64,000 bases of DNA from VAZQ01 sp963817135 (GCA_963817135.1 CAWFNG010000017.1:62001-126000), one strand, 5' to 3'; shown: positions 16,352-25,962, numbered from the stretch's first letter. Made by a program: numbers and translations. The notes: generated by a model not told the origin, from the sequence alone.

Positions 16352-16630
16352 TCACCATTGCTTCACCGCTACGTGATCGTTGACCGGATTTGAGTGCGAA
16401 GTTGCCTGCATGGCATGCACTTCGCGGGCGAGACGACCGCCTATCCCTTCAATTTTGACAACATCGCCAAACAGATAAATCTGGACAACGGGAGCAAACA
16501 GCTGGGAAGAGCGCTCATCGAACAGGGCGGAAGCCCTTTGCACAATGCCGGCGCAAAAATCCGATAATCGACGACCTGCATGCTGCCCGATGTGGGTCAG
16601 TTTTTCTCCGTGGGGGCTGCAGCGCCTCAT
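16352..16630 (-). CDS. Small hypothetical protein
   Basis: 92 residues from the ATG at 16,630, preceded by GGGAAGGAAAGTGTC, a good Shine-Dalgarno. It reads MRRCSPHGEKLTHIGQHAGR, then LFAPVVQIYLFGDVVKIEGI. No family is recognised and no signal peptide is seen. An overlapping minus-strand frame that opens at a TTG (16,754) encodes SYARALLKDEVEEQTGEYSV then SLLDQAIEDYP, which also looks protein-like, so the two may be halves of one frameshifted gene. Confidence 0.35.
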   Translation of the reverse strand: MRRCSPHGEKLTHIGQHAGRRLSDFCAGIVQRASALFDERSSQLFAPVVQIYLFGDVVKIEGIGGRLAREVHAMQATSHSNPVNDHVAVKQW

Positions 16631-16759
16631 GACACTTTCCTTCCCTTGATGGGTAGTCCTCAATCGCTTGATCCAGGAGCGATACGGAATATTCCCCGGT
16701 CTGCTCCTCGACCTCATCCTTGAGGAGCGCGCGCGCATAACTGCGGATCGACAATGCAG

Positions 16760-16905
16760 ATGGTTTCGTAGCGCCCGTCTCGAAGGACGAGGGCGGCCCG
16801 GATCGGGGCCTGCATGCTTCGAAACGCGTTTCAGCGCACGGCGACTTCGAGCAAGTTTCGCCGTCGTACTTGCGCTGCGACGCTCCTCAGCATGAGGCCG
16901 TCAGG
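16760..16905. repeat. Dispersed intergenic repeat
   Basis: The segments CGTCTCGAAGGACGAGGGC (about 16,777-16,795) and CGACGCTCCTCAGCATGAGG (about 16,876-16,895) are forms of the repeated intergenic sequence (CTCGAAGGATGAG / CTCCTCAGGATGAGG) that I know from Bradyrhizobium-group genomes. No gene is visible between the flanking genes. Confidence 0.5.
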
Positions 16906-16938
16906 TGCGCAGCTGGTTCAAGTTCAGCGAGACGAGCT

Positions 16939-18228
16939 CTAGCCTGCCTTTACGGCGGCGTAGACACCGCGTTCGAATCCGCGGTAAACGCGCAACGCGC
17001 GCTCATCGGCAAACGGCAACACCTGCGTCATGAAAACGGCGGCGAGACGCCTTCCCGGATCGATCCAATAATATGTGTTGAAAAGCCCGCCCCAGGTGAG
17101 GCTGCCGGCACTGCGGCCGTCAGGAACGGCCTGCATGTTGATCATGTGACCGAAGCCCCATTTGAGACTGATGCCGGGAAAGAAATTCACATCGTTGGAG
17201 GCCGCCGGCGCTGTCGTTTTCATGACGCCGGCCTCGATCGCGCCGATCTGGTTCTGGCCCATGAGCGCGACGGTTTCGGGACGAAGTATGCGCGCGCCGT
17301 CGAGCGAGCCGCCACGCAACAGCATGCGAATGAGGGTCAGATAATCGGGTGCGGTCGAATAAATCCCGCCTCCGCCCGAGAAGGATCGGCGCGGAGCCTG
17401 CTCCTCCACCGGTTGCGGCGTGAGAGAACCGGCCACCCCGCGCTTGTGCACGCTTGCCTCCCGCGCGCGCTGCTCGGGCGAGATGAGGAAGGCAGTATCG
17501 TTCATCCCGAGCGGGTCCAAAATGTGCTTGCGAAAATAGACATCGAGCGGCTCGCCGCTGATCGTTTCCACGATGCGGCCGACCCAATCGATACTCGTGC
17601 CATATTGCCAACGTTCGCCGGGGTCGAACATGAGGGGCGTGCGCGGCGCCCGGCTTCTTTCCCGCTTCGGCAGGAGATCAATCGACTTGGCATAGCGGAC
17701 GGCCTTGGCATCCCACAGCCGGTAGGTGAAACCGGACGTATGGGTCAACAGGTGACGCAGCGATACCGGCCGCTTTGCCGGGCGCAGCTGCGGAATTCCT
17801 TTGGCATCGAATCCGTCGAGCACTTGCGGCGACCCGAGCGCGGGGTCGACATCAGGCACCGGAGCGTCCAGCGAAAGCTTGTCCTGCTCGACGAGCTGCA
17901 GCGCGGCCACCGAGGTAATGAGCTTGATCATTGACGCGACACGAAAGACCGTATCGCGCGTCATGGCTGGCGCGGCGTGCAGACGCCGATTGCCGAAGAC
18001 GCCCTCATAGACGATGTCATTGTCCGTTGCGGCCAATGCCACGACCCCGGGCACTTCCCCGGCGCTCGTTGCAGCGCGCAGCATCGAGTCGATATGGGAA
18101 AATGTTCCAACGTCCGGGGTCGGCGCTTTGGCGCGCGCAAGCGCCGCGCCGCGCACGCCCAATGAACTGACCGCCGCGAGCTGCGCGGTCGTTCTCACGA
18201 TATCGCGGCGACTGAGGCGACGGATCAT
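16939..18228 (-). CDS. Exported beta-lactamase-family serine hydrolase
   Basis: 429 residues from the ATG at 18,228. The N-terminus has a twin-arginine-like stretch (MIRRLSRRDIVRTTAQLAAV) and ends in AALARAKA. The catalytic SxxK is in FRVASMIKLITSVAAL, followed by LRHLLTHTSGFTYRLWD, the YxS/N region WQYGTSIDWVG and the C-terminal WGGLFNTYYWIDPGRRLAAV. These are marks of class C beta-lactamase / esterase-type penicillin-binding-fold enzymes, many of which are esterases. The reading frame continues upstream without a stop into an IS5 transposase remnant, so automated calling may give a 608-residue fusion. The native start is most likely 18,228. Confidence 0.85.
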   Translation of the reverse strand: MIRRLSRRDIVRTTAQLAAVSSLGVRGAALARAKAPTPDVGTFSHIDSMLRAATSAGEVPGVVALAATDNDIVYEGVFGNRRLHAAPAMTRDTVFRVASMIKLITSVAALQLVEQDKLSLDAPVPDVDPALGSPQVLDGFDAKGIPQLRPAKRPVSLRHLLTHTSGFTYRLWDAKAVRYAKSIDLLPKRERSRAPRTPLMFDPGERWQYGTSIDWVGRIVETISGEPLDVYFRKHILDPLGMNDTAFLISPEQRAREASVHKRGVAGSLTPQPVEEQAPRRSFSGGGGIYSTAPDYLTLIRMLLRGGSLDGARILRPETVALMGQNQIGAIEAGVMKTTAPAASNDVNFFPGISLKWGFGHMINMQAVPDGRSAGSLTWGGLFNTYYWIDPGRRLAAVFMTQVLPFADERALRVYRGFERGVYAAVKAG

Positions 18229-18285
18229 GCTCTTACGGTAGAGGTCGGGACGCGCAACATTGGCCTCGTTTCGAATTTTCATTTT

Positions 18286-18790
18286 GCGCTCAGCAGTGCC
18301 GTTGGCTTCGGTCAGCTGCGCATCGACGATGAGCGCATTGCGATTCTCCGTCATCAGGTGCCCCATATGGCAGAGCTTTGACTCCTTGCCGGCACCTTTA
18401 CGAAACAACCGGGCATCGGGGTCTGTTGTCGAGGAATGCGTGTCATTCTTGCGTTTCTCGCCATGGAAGTCGCGCGCGGCATTGCGCCCTCGGCCCGATG
18501 CCGGCGGGTTGCTGCCGTCCTTCGGCACGAAACTCTTCATGCTGGCCCAAGCCTCAATCAGTGTGCCGTCGACCGAGAAGTGCTCGCTCGACAGCAGCTG
18601 GCGGACTTGCGGCAGGTTGAGGACAGCGGTCATGAACTTGCACGCAATATCGCCGTCGAGCAGCCGATCCCGGTTCTTGCAGAACACGGTGGCGTCCCAT
18701 ACCGGGTCATCGGTGGAGAGGCCAACGAACCAGCGGAACAACAAGTTATAGTTGAGCTGCTCCATCAGCTGCCGCTCCGACCGAACCGGA
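18286..18790 (-). pseudogene. Truncated IS5-type (DDE) transposase
   Basis: The frame reads VRSERQLMEQLNYNLLFRWF then VGLSTDDPVWDATVF, HFSVDGTLIEAWASMKSF and NRNALIVDAQLTEANGTAER. This is the DUF772 domain and start of the catalytic domain of an IS5-group transposase. The N-terminus and the C-terminal DDE part are missing. The 3' break falls after AER near 18,286, and the frame continues in register into the serine hydrolase gene. Confidence 0.85.
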
Positions 18791-18827
18791 CCTAGGGTTA
18801 TGACATGACCACAAGAGGCTATGAAGA

Positions 18828-18983
18828 ATGATTTACGCCCTGTTCATGGTTCTGACGCTGCTCACATTTGCTGCCGCATGGTACAAGCACCCGCTGCAGC
18901 TTCCGCTGTTCCTGCTGACAATCGCCTTGGTTCTCCTGCATCTCGTTCAAGACATGACCACTCCCCTTACGCTGAGCTTCTGA
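18828..18983 (+). CDS. Small membrane protein, DUF5993 family
   Basis: 51 residues, MIYALFMVLTLLTFAAAWYK then HPLQLPLFLLTIALVLLHLV, ending DMTTPLTLSF. There are two hydrophobic helices and almost nothing else. The ATG lies 10 bases before the dsbB-like start on the far side of its TGA. This size, topology and position directly upstream of dsbB match what I recall of DUF5993 proteins, which are encoded beside disulfide bond formation protein B. It may be a partner or stabiliser of the DsbB-like protein; that is inference. Confidence 0.75.
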   Translation: MIYALFMVLTLLTFAAAWYKHPLQLPLFLLTIALVLLHLVQDMTTPLTLSF

Positions 18984-18992
18984 GGCGCTTCG

Positions 18993-19550
18993 ATGGCTCG
19001 AATTTATTTGCTCGCCGCCACCCTCAACGTGTGGGTCCTGGTGCTGATCCTTGCGGCGGGCTTCGGGGTGCAGCTGACCGCCGGAGAGCCGCCATGTCCG
19101 CTTTGCGTGTTGCAGCGCATCGCCCTGATGCTGTGCGCGTTAGGCCCGCTATACGTGCTGCTCCAGAATCGCAGCGGCGCGCTCACCTGCCGCGATCTCG
19201 CAATCGGCAACGGCATCGCGATCGTGTCGGCTTTGGTGGGAGCGGCAATTTCGGCGCGTCAGGTGTTGCTTCACATCCTGCCCGGCGACCCCGGTTTCGG
19301 AAGTCCGTTGCTCGGCCTGCACCTTTATACGTGGTGTCTGATTGCATTCATTTGTCAGATTGCGGCAAGCGGTCTGATGCTTATCGGAACCGCTTGGCTT
19401 GCCGAGCAACCGGTCTCCTGGCGTACCACGAATGTTACGGCCATTGCCTTTATCGCAATTGTCTCGGCTAATTTGGTATCGGTGATTGTCGAGGCCGGTC
19501 TCCATTGGGATCTGCCATCCAATCCGACGGGATATCTTCTCTTTAAATAG
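18993..19550 (+). CDS. dsbB: DsbB-like disulfide bond formation protein
   Basis: 185 residues with four predicted membrane helices. The first periplasmic loop carries PPCPLCVLQRIALM, the CxxC that in DsbB receives electrons and passes them to quinone. The second loop, HILPGDPGFGSPLLGLHLY, lacks the second cysteine pair that E. coli DsbB uses to oxidise DsbA. The gene starts 9 bases after the DUF5993 stop, so the two form an operon. It may belong to a DsbB subfamily with a different donor. Gene symbol given by family, not by proven function. Confidence 0.85.
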   Translation: MARIYLLAATLNVWVLVLILAAGFGVQLTAGEPPCPLCVLQRIALMLCALGPLYVLLQNRSGALTCRDLAIGNGIAIVSALVGAAISARQVLLHILPGDPGFGSPLLGLHLYTWCLIAFICQIAASGLMLIGTAWLAEQPVSWRTTNVTAIAFIAIVSANLVSVIVEAGLHWDLPSNPTGYLLFK

Positions 19551-19634
19551 GGACCGGAGAGCTACGGTAGAGTGGTCAAGCCCATAGTGATAATATGACG
19601 CTTGGTTGCGCATTGACCTTAGGGAGGATCAGTC

Positions 19635-20639
19635 ATGACCGAGCTGACACGCCGTAACATGCTGACGGGCGCCTCGGCAATGAGTGCGGCGGCCGCAGCC
19701 GGATTGTTGAACGATATCACGTCCGCACATGCCGCCGCGGCGCAGCTGGGCACGCAGGCGCCCGGCTTCTATCGCTACAAGGTCGGTTCCTTGGCAGTGA
19801 CCGTGGTCACCGACGGCGCGCGATCGTTCCCGTTGCCCGACAACTTTGTCCTCAATGCCTATAGAGACCAGGTGAATGCGGTTCTGGAACAGGCATACAT
19901 GCCCAGGGACAAGATGACCCTGGTTTACAACCCGATCGTCGTGAATACCGGTTCGCGGCTGATCGTCATCGATACCGGGTACGGGCCGGGGGAGGGAGCA
20001 AAGCCCGGGGTCACGCACGGGCAATTCCAGAAAAACCTCTTGGCTGCCGGCATCGACAACAAAGACATCGATACAGTGATTATTTCCCACTACCACCAGG
20101 ACCATGTCGATGGACTGCTCGCTGCCGACAACTCGCCGGCTTTTCCGAACGCCGAAATCATGGTGCCGGCCGCCGAGCACAAATTCTGGATGGACGACGG
20201 CGAGATGAGCCGTGCGCCGAAGGGGCGCATGGAAGGGCTGTTCAAGAACAATCGGCGGGTTTTCTCTGGCGATATCCTCAAGCGGCTAAAGCCGTACGAA
20301 TGGGACAAGGAGATCGCGCCGGGCATAACCAGCATCGGCACTCCGGGCCATTCGATCGGGCACACCTCTTACGTGATCGCATCAGGGAACGACCGGGTCT
20401 TTGTGTTCTCTGACGTCACCAACCGGCCGGAGCTTTTCGTGCGCAACCCGGGCTGGCACGCCTTCTTCGATCAGATTCCGGACATGGCGGAGCAATCGCG
20501 CCGGAAAACGCTCGACATGCTTGTCGCTGACAAGCTGATGGTGCAGACCTTCCATGCTCCTTTCCCTGGAAACGGGTACATGGAGAAGGATGGCCAGACC
20601 TATCGCTTCGTCCCGGCGCCTTGGAATCCTGCGGTGTAA
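19635..20639 (+). CDS. Tat-exported metallo-beta-lactamase-fold hydrolase
   Basis: 334 residues. The N-terminus MTELTRRNMLTGASAMSAAA followed by AHAAAAQ is a twin-arginine signal, so the folded enzyme is exported. The metal-binding motif is VIISHYHQDHVDGLLAA (HxHxDH), with further ligands in TPGHSIGHTSY and in FVFSDVTN. It resembles MBL-fold lactonases or quorum-quenching-like hydrolases, but the substrate is open. AGGGAGGAT precedes the ATG. The convergent L,D-transpeptidase gene ends 3 bases beyond its stop. Confidence 0.88.
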   Translation: MTELTRRNMLTGASAMSAAAAAGLLNDITSAHAAAAQLGTQAPGFYRYKVGSLAVTVVTDGARSFPLPDNFVLNAYRDQVNAVLEQAYMPRDKMTLVYNPIVVNTGSRLIVIDTGYGPGEGAKPGVTHGQFQKNLLAAGIDNKDIDTVIISHYHQDHVDGLLAADNSPAFPNAEIMVPAAEHKFWMDDGEMSRAPKGRMEGLFKNNRRVFSGDILKRLKPYEWDKEIAPGITSIGTPGHSIGHTSYVIASGNDRVFVFSDVTNRPELFVRNPGWHAFFDQIPDMAEQSRRKTLDMLVADKLMVQTFHAPFPGNGYMEKDGQTYRFVPAPWNPAV

Positions 20640-20642
20640 AAC

Positions 20643-22055
20643 TTACTGCGAGGCAGCAAAGTGGCTGTCAAATCCGCCGGAGGGGAGGGAAGGCGCCGCA
20701 CCGTTGAGCAGGTTTGTGCTCCCGGCCGGGCCGGTCTGCGGGCCTTTGCTCTCTTCCTGTTTGAGCGATGCTGGATTGCGCTTGCGCCCGACGGAATTCG
20801 TGGTCTTGGTCTCTGCTCCCTGAAGTTCGGACACGGGCCGCAGTGCACGGACGGTGACAGGCTCGACCGCAGACTTGGAGCGCGGCAAGGCGGCTTGCGC
20901 CGCCGCGGAGCTTCGCGATGCGGCAGCCTGATCTCTCGCTCCGGATTGCCCGGTTAGGAAAGTGCCGATCGCATCCGAGTTCGTCGGGACCGCCGAGGCG
21001 ATCTGCGGCGAGCGCAGCTGGGGCGGGGGGGCCGATTCGATATCGGCAACGGCCGCGGTGTTTTCCGCAGGGGCCAAAGCAGCCGGCGGGTGGACGTGCG
21101 CCGGGATGGTGCCTGAGGAGGTGCGGATCGTCACGCCCGGGCCGCTTTCTACGACGGCTGTCAGGAACTTCCGATTCATGCCGCCCTGTCCGCCATTCGA
21201 GATCGGCGCCGCCGGCGTGCCACGGTTGATCAATTGCGCAGTCTGCATGTCGTCGCGGCGCTGTTTATCGCGCACCGCTGCCGCGACATCCTCCGGCACT
21301 CTGGAGGCGGGGCAACGGTCGGCGGCGCTGACCTCGCCCGAGATTTCTGCGTCGAACACATATCGCTTGTCGCAGACGTCCACCTTCGGCGGGAGGCGGG
21401 TGACTTCAAAATGGTCGTACCCCTCTTTGAGCATCCGCCAGAACGCCATGTGCGGCGAGTTACGATGTCTCGCCAGGTTGAATGGCGTCATTCGGAACGG
21501 ATAGGCCTGGATCTGGAATGATTTCTGGCCGCCGAAGAACGCTTCGCGGGCGAGCGCGTAGATTTCCCCGATCTGCTCGTCCGTCATTGCGTAACAGCCG
21601 GCCGACGCGCAGTCGCCGTGGATCATGACGAAGCTGCCGGTACGGTCGTTCGCCCTGTCATATGCGTTCGGGAAGCCCGTATTGATCGCAAGATAATAGT
21701 TGGAATTCGGATTCATCAGCCCCGGGGTGATGGAGTAAAAACCCTCGGGCGCCTGGCGGTCGCCGGCCTTGATCTTTGGGCCAAGCTCGCCCGACCAGCG
21801 GCAGATCGGATAGGTGCGAAGGAGCGAAAAGCGTCCACTCTTGTCTTCTTTCCAGATTTCGAGTTCCGACTCCTCCTTGAAGATGCGCAGCATTATCGGC
21901 GACTGCGCGGTCATGTCCTTGTTATCGATCTCCAGCAGCATTTTGTCGGAGAGCGGCTGCATGTAACGGCCGTTCACGGCGGGCGCGCGGTCTTCATTGC
22001 AACCGGCAAGCGCAATCACAGCCGCAAGCGCAGCGCAGGCAACCAGCACCCGCAT
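20643..22055 (-). CDS. Lipoprotein L,D-transpeptidase (YafK-like)
   Basis: About 470 residues. The signal MRVLVACAALAAVIALAGC ends in a lipobox (LAGC), so the protein should be membrane-anchored. The catalytic YkuD-type motif is GSFVMIHGDCASAGCYAMTD, with the His and Cys expected of a peptidoglycan L,D-transpeptidase. The upstream GKIKAGDRQAPEGFYSIT stretch is typical of the YafK group. The C-terminal 200 residues are rich in Ala, Pro and Ser (ADIESAPPPQLRS and similar) and look disordered. A GTG at 22,067 is an alternative start. Its role is likely cell-wall cross-linking or cleavage of anchored proteins. Confidence 0.87.
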   Translation of the reverse strand: MRVLVACAALAAVIALAGCNEDRAPAVNGRYMQPLSDKMLLEIDNKDMTAQSPIMLRIFKEESELEIWKEDKSGRFSLLRTYPICRWSGELGPKIKAGDRQAPEGFYSITPGLMNPNSNYYLAINTGFPNAYDRANDRTGSFVMIHGDCASAGCYAMTDEQIGEIYALAREAFFGGQKSFQIQAYPFRMTPFNLARHRNSPHMAFWRMLKEGYDHFEVTRLPPKVDVCDKRYVFDAEISGEVSAADRCPASRVPEDVAAAVRDKQRRDDMQTAQLINRGTPAAPISNGGQGGMNRKFLTAVVESGPGVTIRTSSGTIPAHVHPPAALAPAENTAAVADIESAPPPQLRSPQIASAVPTNSDAIGTFLTGQSGARDQAAASRSSAAAQAALPRSKSAVEPVTVRALRPVSELQGAETKTTNSVGRKRNPASLKQEESKGPQTGPAGSTNLLNGAAPSLPSGGFDSHFAASQ

Positions 22056-22250
22056 GAGAACAAGCACCCCCGACGCCTTCCCCGACGACGACTATATAGG
22101 AGTCCTATCTCACGACCTGGGTGAGTCCAGGGCAAAGTTCGACACGCGCATAAATCCGGCGTGTTAGGGAAAACGAATGGTTACCGAACCGGACGCGAGC
22201 GTGGGTCAGCGCTGTCGTCGCACGGTGCTCGGCGGCGGTCGCGCGTCCCT

Positions 22251-23240
22251 TCATTCAGCCTTGATGCCCGCCGACTTGATGATCGGCCACCATTTCTCGG
22301 TCTCCGCCATGTGGAAGGCGTGCAGGGCTTCCGGCGTCTGCTTGTCACGCGGGAATATCTCCTGGCCGATGGCGGTGAGCCGCTTGCGCACCGTCGGGTC
22401 GGCGAGGGCGTCGACGACTGCCACGTTGAGCTTCACCACAATCTCCTGCGGCGTGCCCCTGGGGACCCACAGTCCATGCCAGAATGAAATGTTGGCCCCC
22501 GGCACGCCGATTTCTTCGCTGGTCGGGATGTCAGGCGCGGCGAACCAGCGGGCATTGGCCAATACGGCATAGGTCTTGATCTGGCGGCTGAGCACGTAGG
22601 GCAGCGCGCCCGTCCCTTCGTTGAACATCAGGTCGACATGGCCGGCGACCTCGTCCTGGATGGCGGGACCGCCGCCGCGATAAGGCACAAAATGGAAGCG
22701 CGTGTCGGTTGCACGTTGAAAATAGACGGCGCTGACATGCGACGCGCTGCCGGCCCCGACGGTTGCAGCCGACGCCATGCCGGGGTTTGCCTTGAGCCAG
22801 GCGATCAGTTCTTTCAGGTCGTTCGCCGGAAAATCTCTGCGGGCGGTAATCAGCATCGGGCTGTTGGTGAGGAGCGACACCGCTGCAAAATCCGTGAGCA
22901 CGTCGTATGGGACAGGGTATACGGCGCTCGCGCCCACATGGCTTAGCCAATTGCCGATGCTGAGCGTATAGCCGTCCGGCGCCGCGCGCGCGGCGCGGCC
23001 GACTCCAATGCTGCCGCCCGCGCCGGTGACGTTCTCAACCACCACGGGCTGGCCGAGCGTGACCGTCATGTGATCGGCAAGGATGCGCGCGATCGGGTCG
23101 GCGACGCCGCCGGGCGGCACCGGCACGATGATGGTGATGGGCCGCGAGGGATAGACCTGTGCGATGGCAATCCACGGCATGGCCGGCATCGCGACAGCGC
23201 TCGCAGCCAGAGAGAGAAGCCGACGGCGGGAAGGGTTCAT
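22251..23240 (-). CDS. Tripartite tricarboxylate transporter receptor (Bug/TctC)
   Basis: 329 residues with a signal peptide (MNPSRRRLLSLAASAVAMPA). The mature start YPSRPITIIVPVPPGGVADP, then ILADHMTVTLGQPVVVENVT with GAGGSIG, is the classic Bug signature. These periplasmic proteins bind carboxylates such as citrate or aromatic acids with a Venus-flytrap fold. No TctA or TctB membrane genes are near, which is common for expanded Bug families. GGGGGAACC lies before the ATG. Confidence 0.92.
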   Translation of the reverse strand: MNPSRRRLLSLAASAVAMPAMPWIAIAQVYPSRPITIIVPVPPGGVADPIARILADHMTVTLGQPVVVENVTGAGGSIGVGRAARAAPDGYTLSIGNWLSHVGASAVYPVPYDVLTDFAAVSLLTNSPMLITARRDFPANDLKELIAWLKANPGMASAATVGAGSASHVSAVYFQRATDTRFHFVPYRGGGPAIQDEVAGHVDLMFNEGTGALPYVLSRQIKTYAVLANARWFAAPDIPTSEEIGVPGANISFWHGLWVPRGTPQEIVVKLNVAVVDALADPTVRKRLTAIGQEIFPRDKQTPEALHAFHMAETEKWWPIIKSAGIKAE

Positions 23241-23314
23241 AGCGGGTTCCCCCGAAGAACAGAGTGTCGCGCCCGAGTTGAATTCACCTGAGCTTTCTGG
23301 TCAATGCTGAATCG

Positions 23315-23716
23315 ATGACGCAGAAATCTATTCTCGCCGGCGCTGCCGCTGCTCTGGTAATCATCGCAGCTCCTTTGAGCCGCGCCTATGCCGGTGCCGA
23401 TGACTATATGTTCGAAGCCGTCCAGCCGGAGATCAAGGCAAGCAACGTCGCCACCCTCGCCGTGCGTCTTGTCCATAAGACAAGCAAGAAGCCGGTCGCC
23501 GGTGCGACAATCGTCGATACGCGCATTGAGATGGCGCCCGATGAGGACCATCGAATGAGTTCGGCGATTGCGCCGTTGCCAAGCCGTGAACCCGGTGTAT
23601 TTGCCTTCAAGGCCCCTCTCACCATGGAGGGACGCTGGATGCTCTCCCTTGCCGCCAAAGTTCCCGGCGAACCCGAGCCCGTGCAGGGGAAGATCATTTT
23701 TCGGACAATCCGCTGA
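23315..23716 (+). CDS. Exported FixH/YtkA-like protein
   Basis: 133 residues with a signal peptide (MTQKSILAGAAAALVIIAAP then LSRAYAGA). The mature part reads VATLAVRLVHKTSKKPVAGA, IEMAPDEDHRMSSAIAPLPS and REPGVFAFKAPLTMEGRWML. This is an immunoglobulin-like fold of the YtkA/FixH kind, in which MAPD..H..M positions can bind copper. It starts 60 bases before the molybdopterin enzyme and may be co-transcribed with it. Role unproven. Confidence 0.7.
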   Translation: MTQKSILAGAAAALVIIAAPLSRAYAGADDYMFEAVQPEIKASNVATLAVRLVHKTSKKPVAGATIVDTRIEMAPDEDHRMSSAIAPLPSREPGVFAFKAPLTMEGRWMLSLAAKVPGEPEPVQGKIIFRTIR

Positions 23717-23776
23717 TCCGAACCGGCCTTTGTGGTAAGCTGTCTTCCACAGCCACCCAGCCGGCATCGTCAGTCC

Positions 23777-25904
23777 ATGCTTACGCAGCCACAATGGCTT
23801 TCAACGACCTGCCCGCACGATTGCCCGAGCGTATGTGCGCTCGAGGTTGAAAAAATCGATGGCCATACCATCGGCCGCGTTCGCGGTGCCGCGGCACATC
23901 CTTACACGGCCGGCGTGGTGTGCGCGAAAGTCGCCCGCTACGCCGAACGGGTGCACCATCCGGACCGCTTGCGCGCTCCGCTGCGCCGGGTCGGCGAGAA
24001 GGGAATAGGCCTTTCCGAGTTCCAGCCGATGAACTGGGACGATGCGCTCGATGAAGTGGCGGAGCAATTCCAGCAAGCGGCCGCGCGCTACGGGGCGGAA
24101 ACCATCTGGCCTTATTTCTACGCCGGCACAATGGGACTGGTGCAACGCGACGGCATCGACCGGTTGCGTCACGTGCTCAAGTATTCCCGCCAGCACAAGA
24201 CCATATGTGTTGAGCTCGCCAACACCGGGTATCTTGCCGGCGCGGGGATCCTGCGCGGCGTCGACGTGTGCGAGGTCAAGGACTCCGACGTGATTGTCGT
24301 CTGGGGCGCCAATCCGGTTCACACCCAGGTGAACCTGATGCACCACATCGCGGCAGCCAAGAAATCGCGCGGCGCCACGTTTGTGGTGATAGACCCGTAT
24401 CGCACGCCAACCGCCGAACGGGCCGACATCCACCTCATGCCGCGCCCGGGCACGGACGGTGCGCTGGCTTGCGCCGTGATGTACGTGCTGTTCGCGGAAG
24501 GCTTCGCCGATCGCGACTATCTTGCCCGCTATACCGACGTGCCGGACGAACTGGAGCGCCATCTCGCGACGCGAACGCCGCAATGGGCGAGCGCGATCAC
24601 CGGGCTGTCGGTTGACGACATCGTCTCCTTCGCCCGCCTTTATGGCCGCAGCAGGCGCAGCTACATCCGGCTCGGCTTCGGCTTCTCGCGCAGCCGCAAC
24701 GGTGCACAGCAGATGCATGCGGCGAGCTGTCTGCCCGCCGTGACCGGTGCGTGGCAGCATCGCGGCGGCGGCGCGCTGTTCAGCCAAGCCGGGATCTATG
24801 CATTGAACAAGACCTTGATCTGCGGGCTCGATGTGCTTGACCCGAGCGTCCGAATGTTCGACATGTCGCGCATCGGCCCGGTACTCACCGGCGAGCCTGC
24901 GGATATCGGCAATGGCCCGCCGGTCACCGCGCTGCTCATTCAGAATACGAACCCGATTGCGGTGGCGCCGGAAGGGCGCAAGGTCCGCCAGGGATTTGCG
25001 CGCGACGACCTGTTCGTATGCGTCCACGAGCAGTTCATGACCGAGACGGCCGCAATGGCCGATATCGTCCTGCCGGCGACGACCTTTCTGGAGCACGACG
25101 ATATCTACACCGCATCGGGACATACGACGCTGCAAGTCACGAAGAAGCTGATAGAGCCGTTCGCGCAGGCGCGTTCCAATCACGACGTCCTGTGCAGTCT
25201 CGCGAGGCGCCTGGGCGCGCAACATCGCGGCTTCGACCTTTCGGCGTGGGAGATCATCGACGAGACGCTGAGAGTGAGCGGGCTCCCCGACGCCGAGACG
25301 GTGCATGCCATGGGATGGCTCGACCGCGCGCCGTCGTATGACGACATGCATTTCCGCAACGGTTTCGCGCACAAGGACAAGAAATTCCATTTCAGGGCGG
25401 ATTGGGCGAGCTTAGGGCCCGGCCACGCCGCCATGAGCGCGCTCCCCGACCATCTCGATGTCATCGACGCATCGACGCCGCAGCTGCCGTTTCGCCTCGT
25501 CGCCGCGCCGGCGCGCTCGTTTCTCAATACGAGTTTTACGGAAACGCCGGGATCGAAGAAGCGCGAAGGGCGGCCAACGGCGCTCGTCCATCCGTCTGAT
25601 CTTGCGGCGCTGGGCGTGGCGAGCGGCGATCTCATCCGGCTTGGCAACGAACGTGGCGCGGTCGCCGTTCATTGCCGCGCCTTCGATGGCCTGCAGCGCG
25701 GGGTGGTGATCGTCGAGGGCATCTGGCCGAACAAGACATTCGCCGGCGGGGAGGGAAATCAACACCCTGACCAGCGCGACGCCAGGCTTACCGAACGGCG
25801 GCGCCGTGTTTCACGATACCGCGGTCTGGATCGAACCGGCGCCCGGCTTGCCATCGGCAGCAAGCAGCGACAGCGCAGCCAGTCTGAGTTCGTCTGAGGC
25901 GTAG
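23777..25904 (+). CDS. Molybdopterin oxidoreductase, C-terminus frameshifted
   Basis: About 700 residues of the DMSO reductase superfamily. The 4Fe-4S ligands are in STTCPHDCPSVCALEVEKID with a later Cys in TAGVVCAKVARY. Further marks are VVWGANPVHTQVNLMHHIAA, FSRSRNGAQQMHAASCLPAV and MADIVLPATTFLEHDDIY. The ATG at 23,777 is preferred to 23,732. The uncorrected frame stops at 25,897. From about 25,755 the expected end (INTLTSATPGLPNGGAVFHD then TAVWIEPA) is in another frame that stops at 25,904, so one base was gained or lost. No signal peptide is present, so the enzyme is cytoplasmic. Substrate unknown. Confidence 0.83.
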
Positions 25905-25942
25905 CTCTCCCAGTGCGACCTCGATCTCGTGCGAATGCTACC

Positions 25943-25962
25943 CGGTTCGGCAATCCGAACCG
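25943..25962. terminator. Hairpin between convergent genes
   Basis: CGGTTCGG-CAAT-CCGAACCG is a perfect 8-bp stem with a 4-base loop, placed between the ends of the molybdopterin oxidoreductase (plus) and the AhpD-like gene (minus). There is no T-run, so it may work as a barrier or a weak terminator in both directions. Confidence 0.5.

Noticed and set aside
16939..18765. One 608-residue transposase-hydrolase fusion protein
   Set aside because: The hydrolase has its own signal peptide and ATG at 18,228, and the transposase part lacks both ends. The joined frame is an accident of insertion.
23801..25390. Minus-strand open frame of 529 codons
   Set aside because: Antisense to the molybdopterin oxidoreductase, with low-complexity Arg/Ala composition and no motif.
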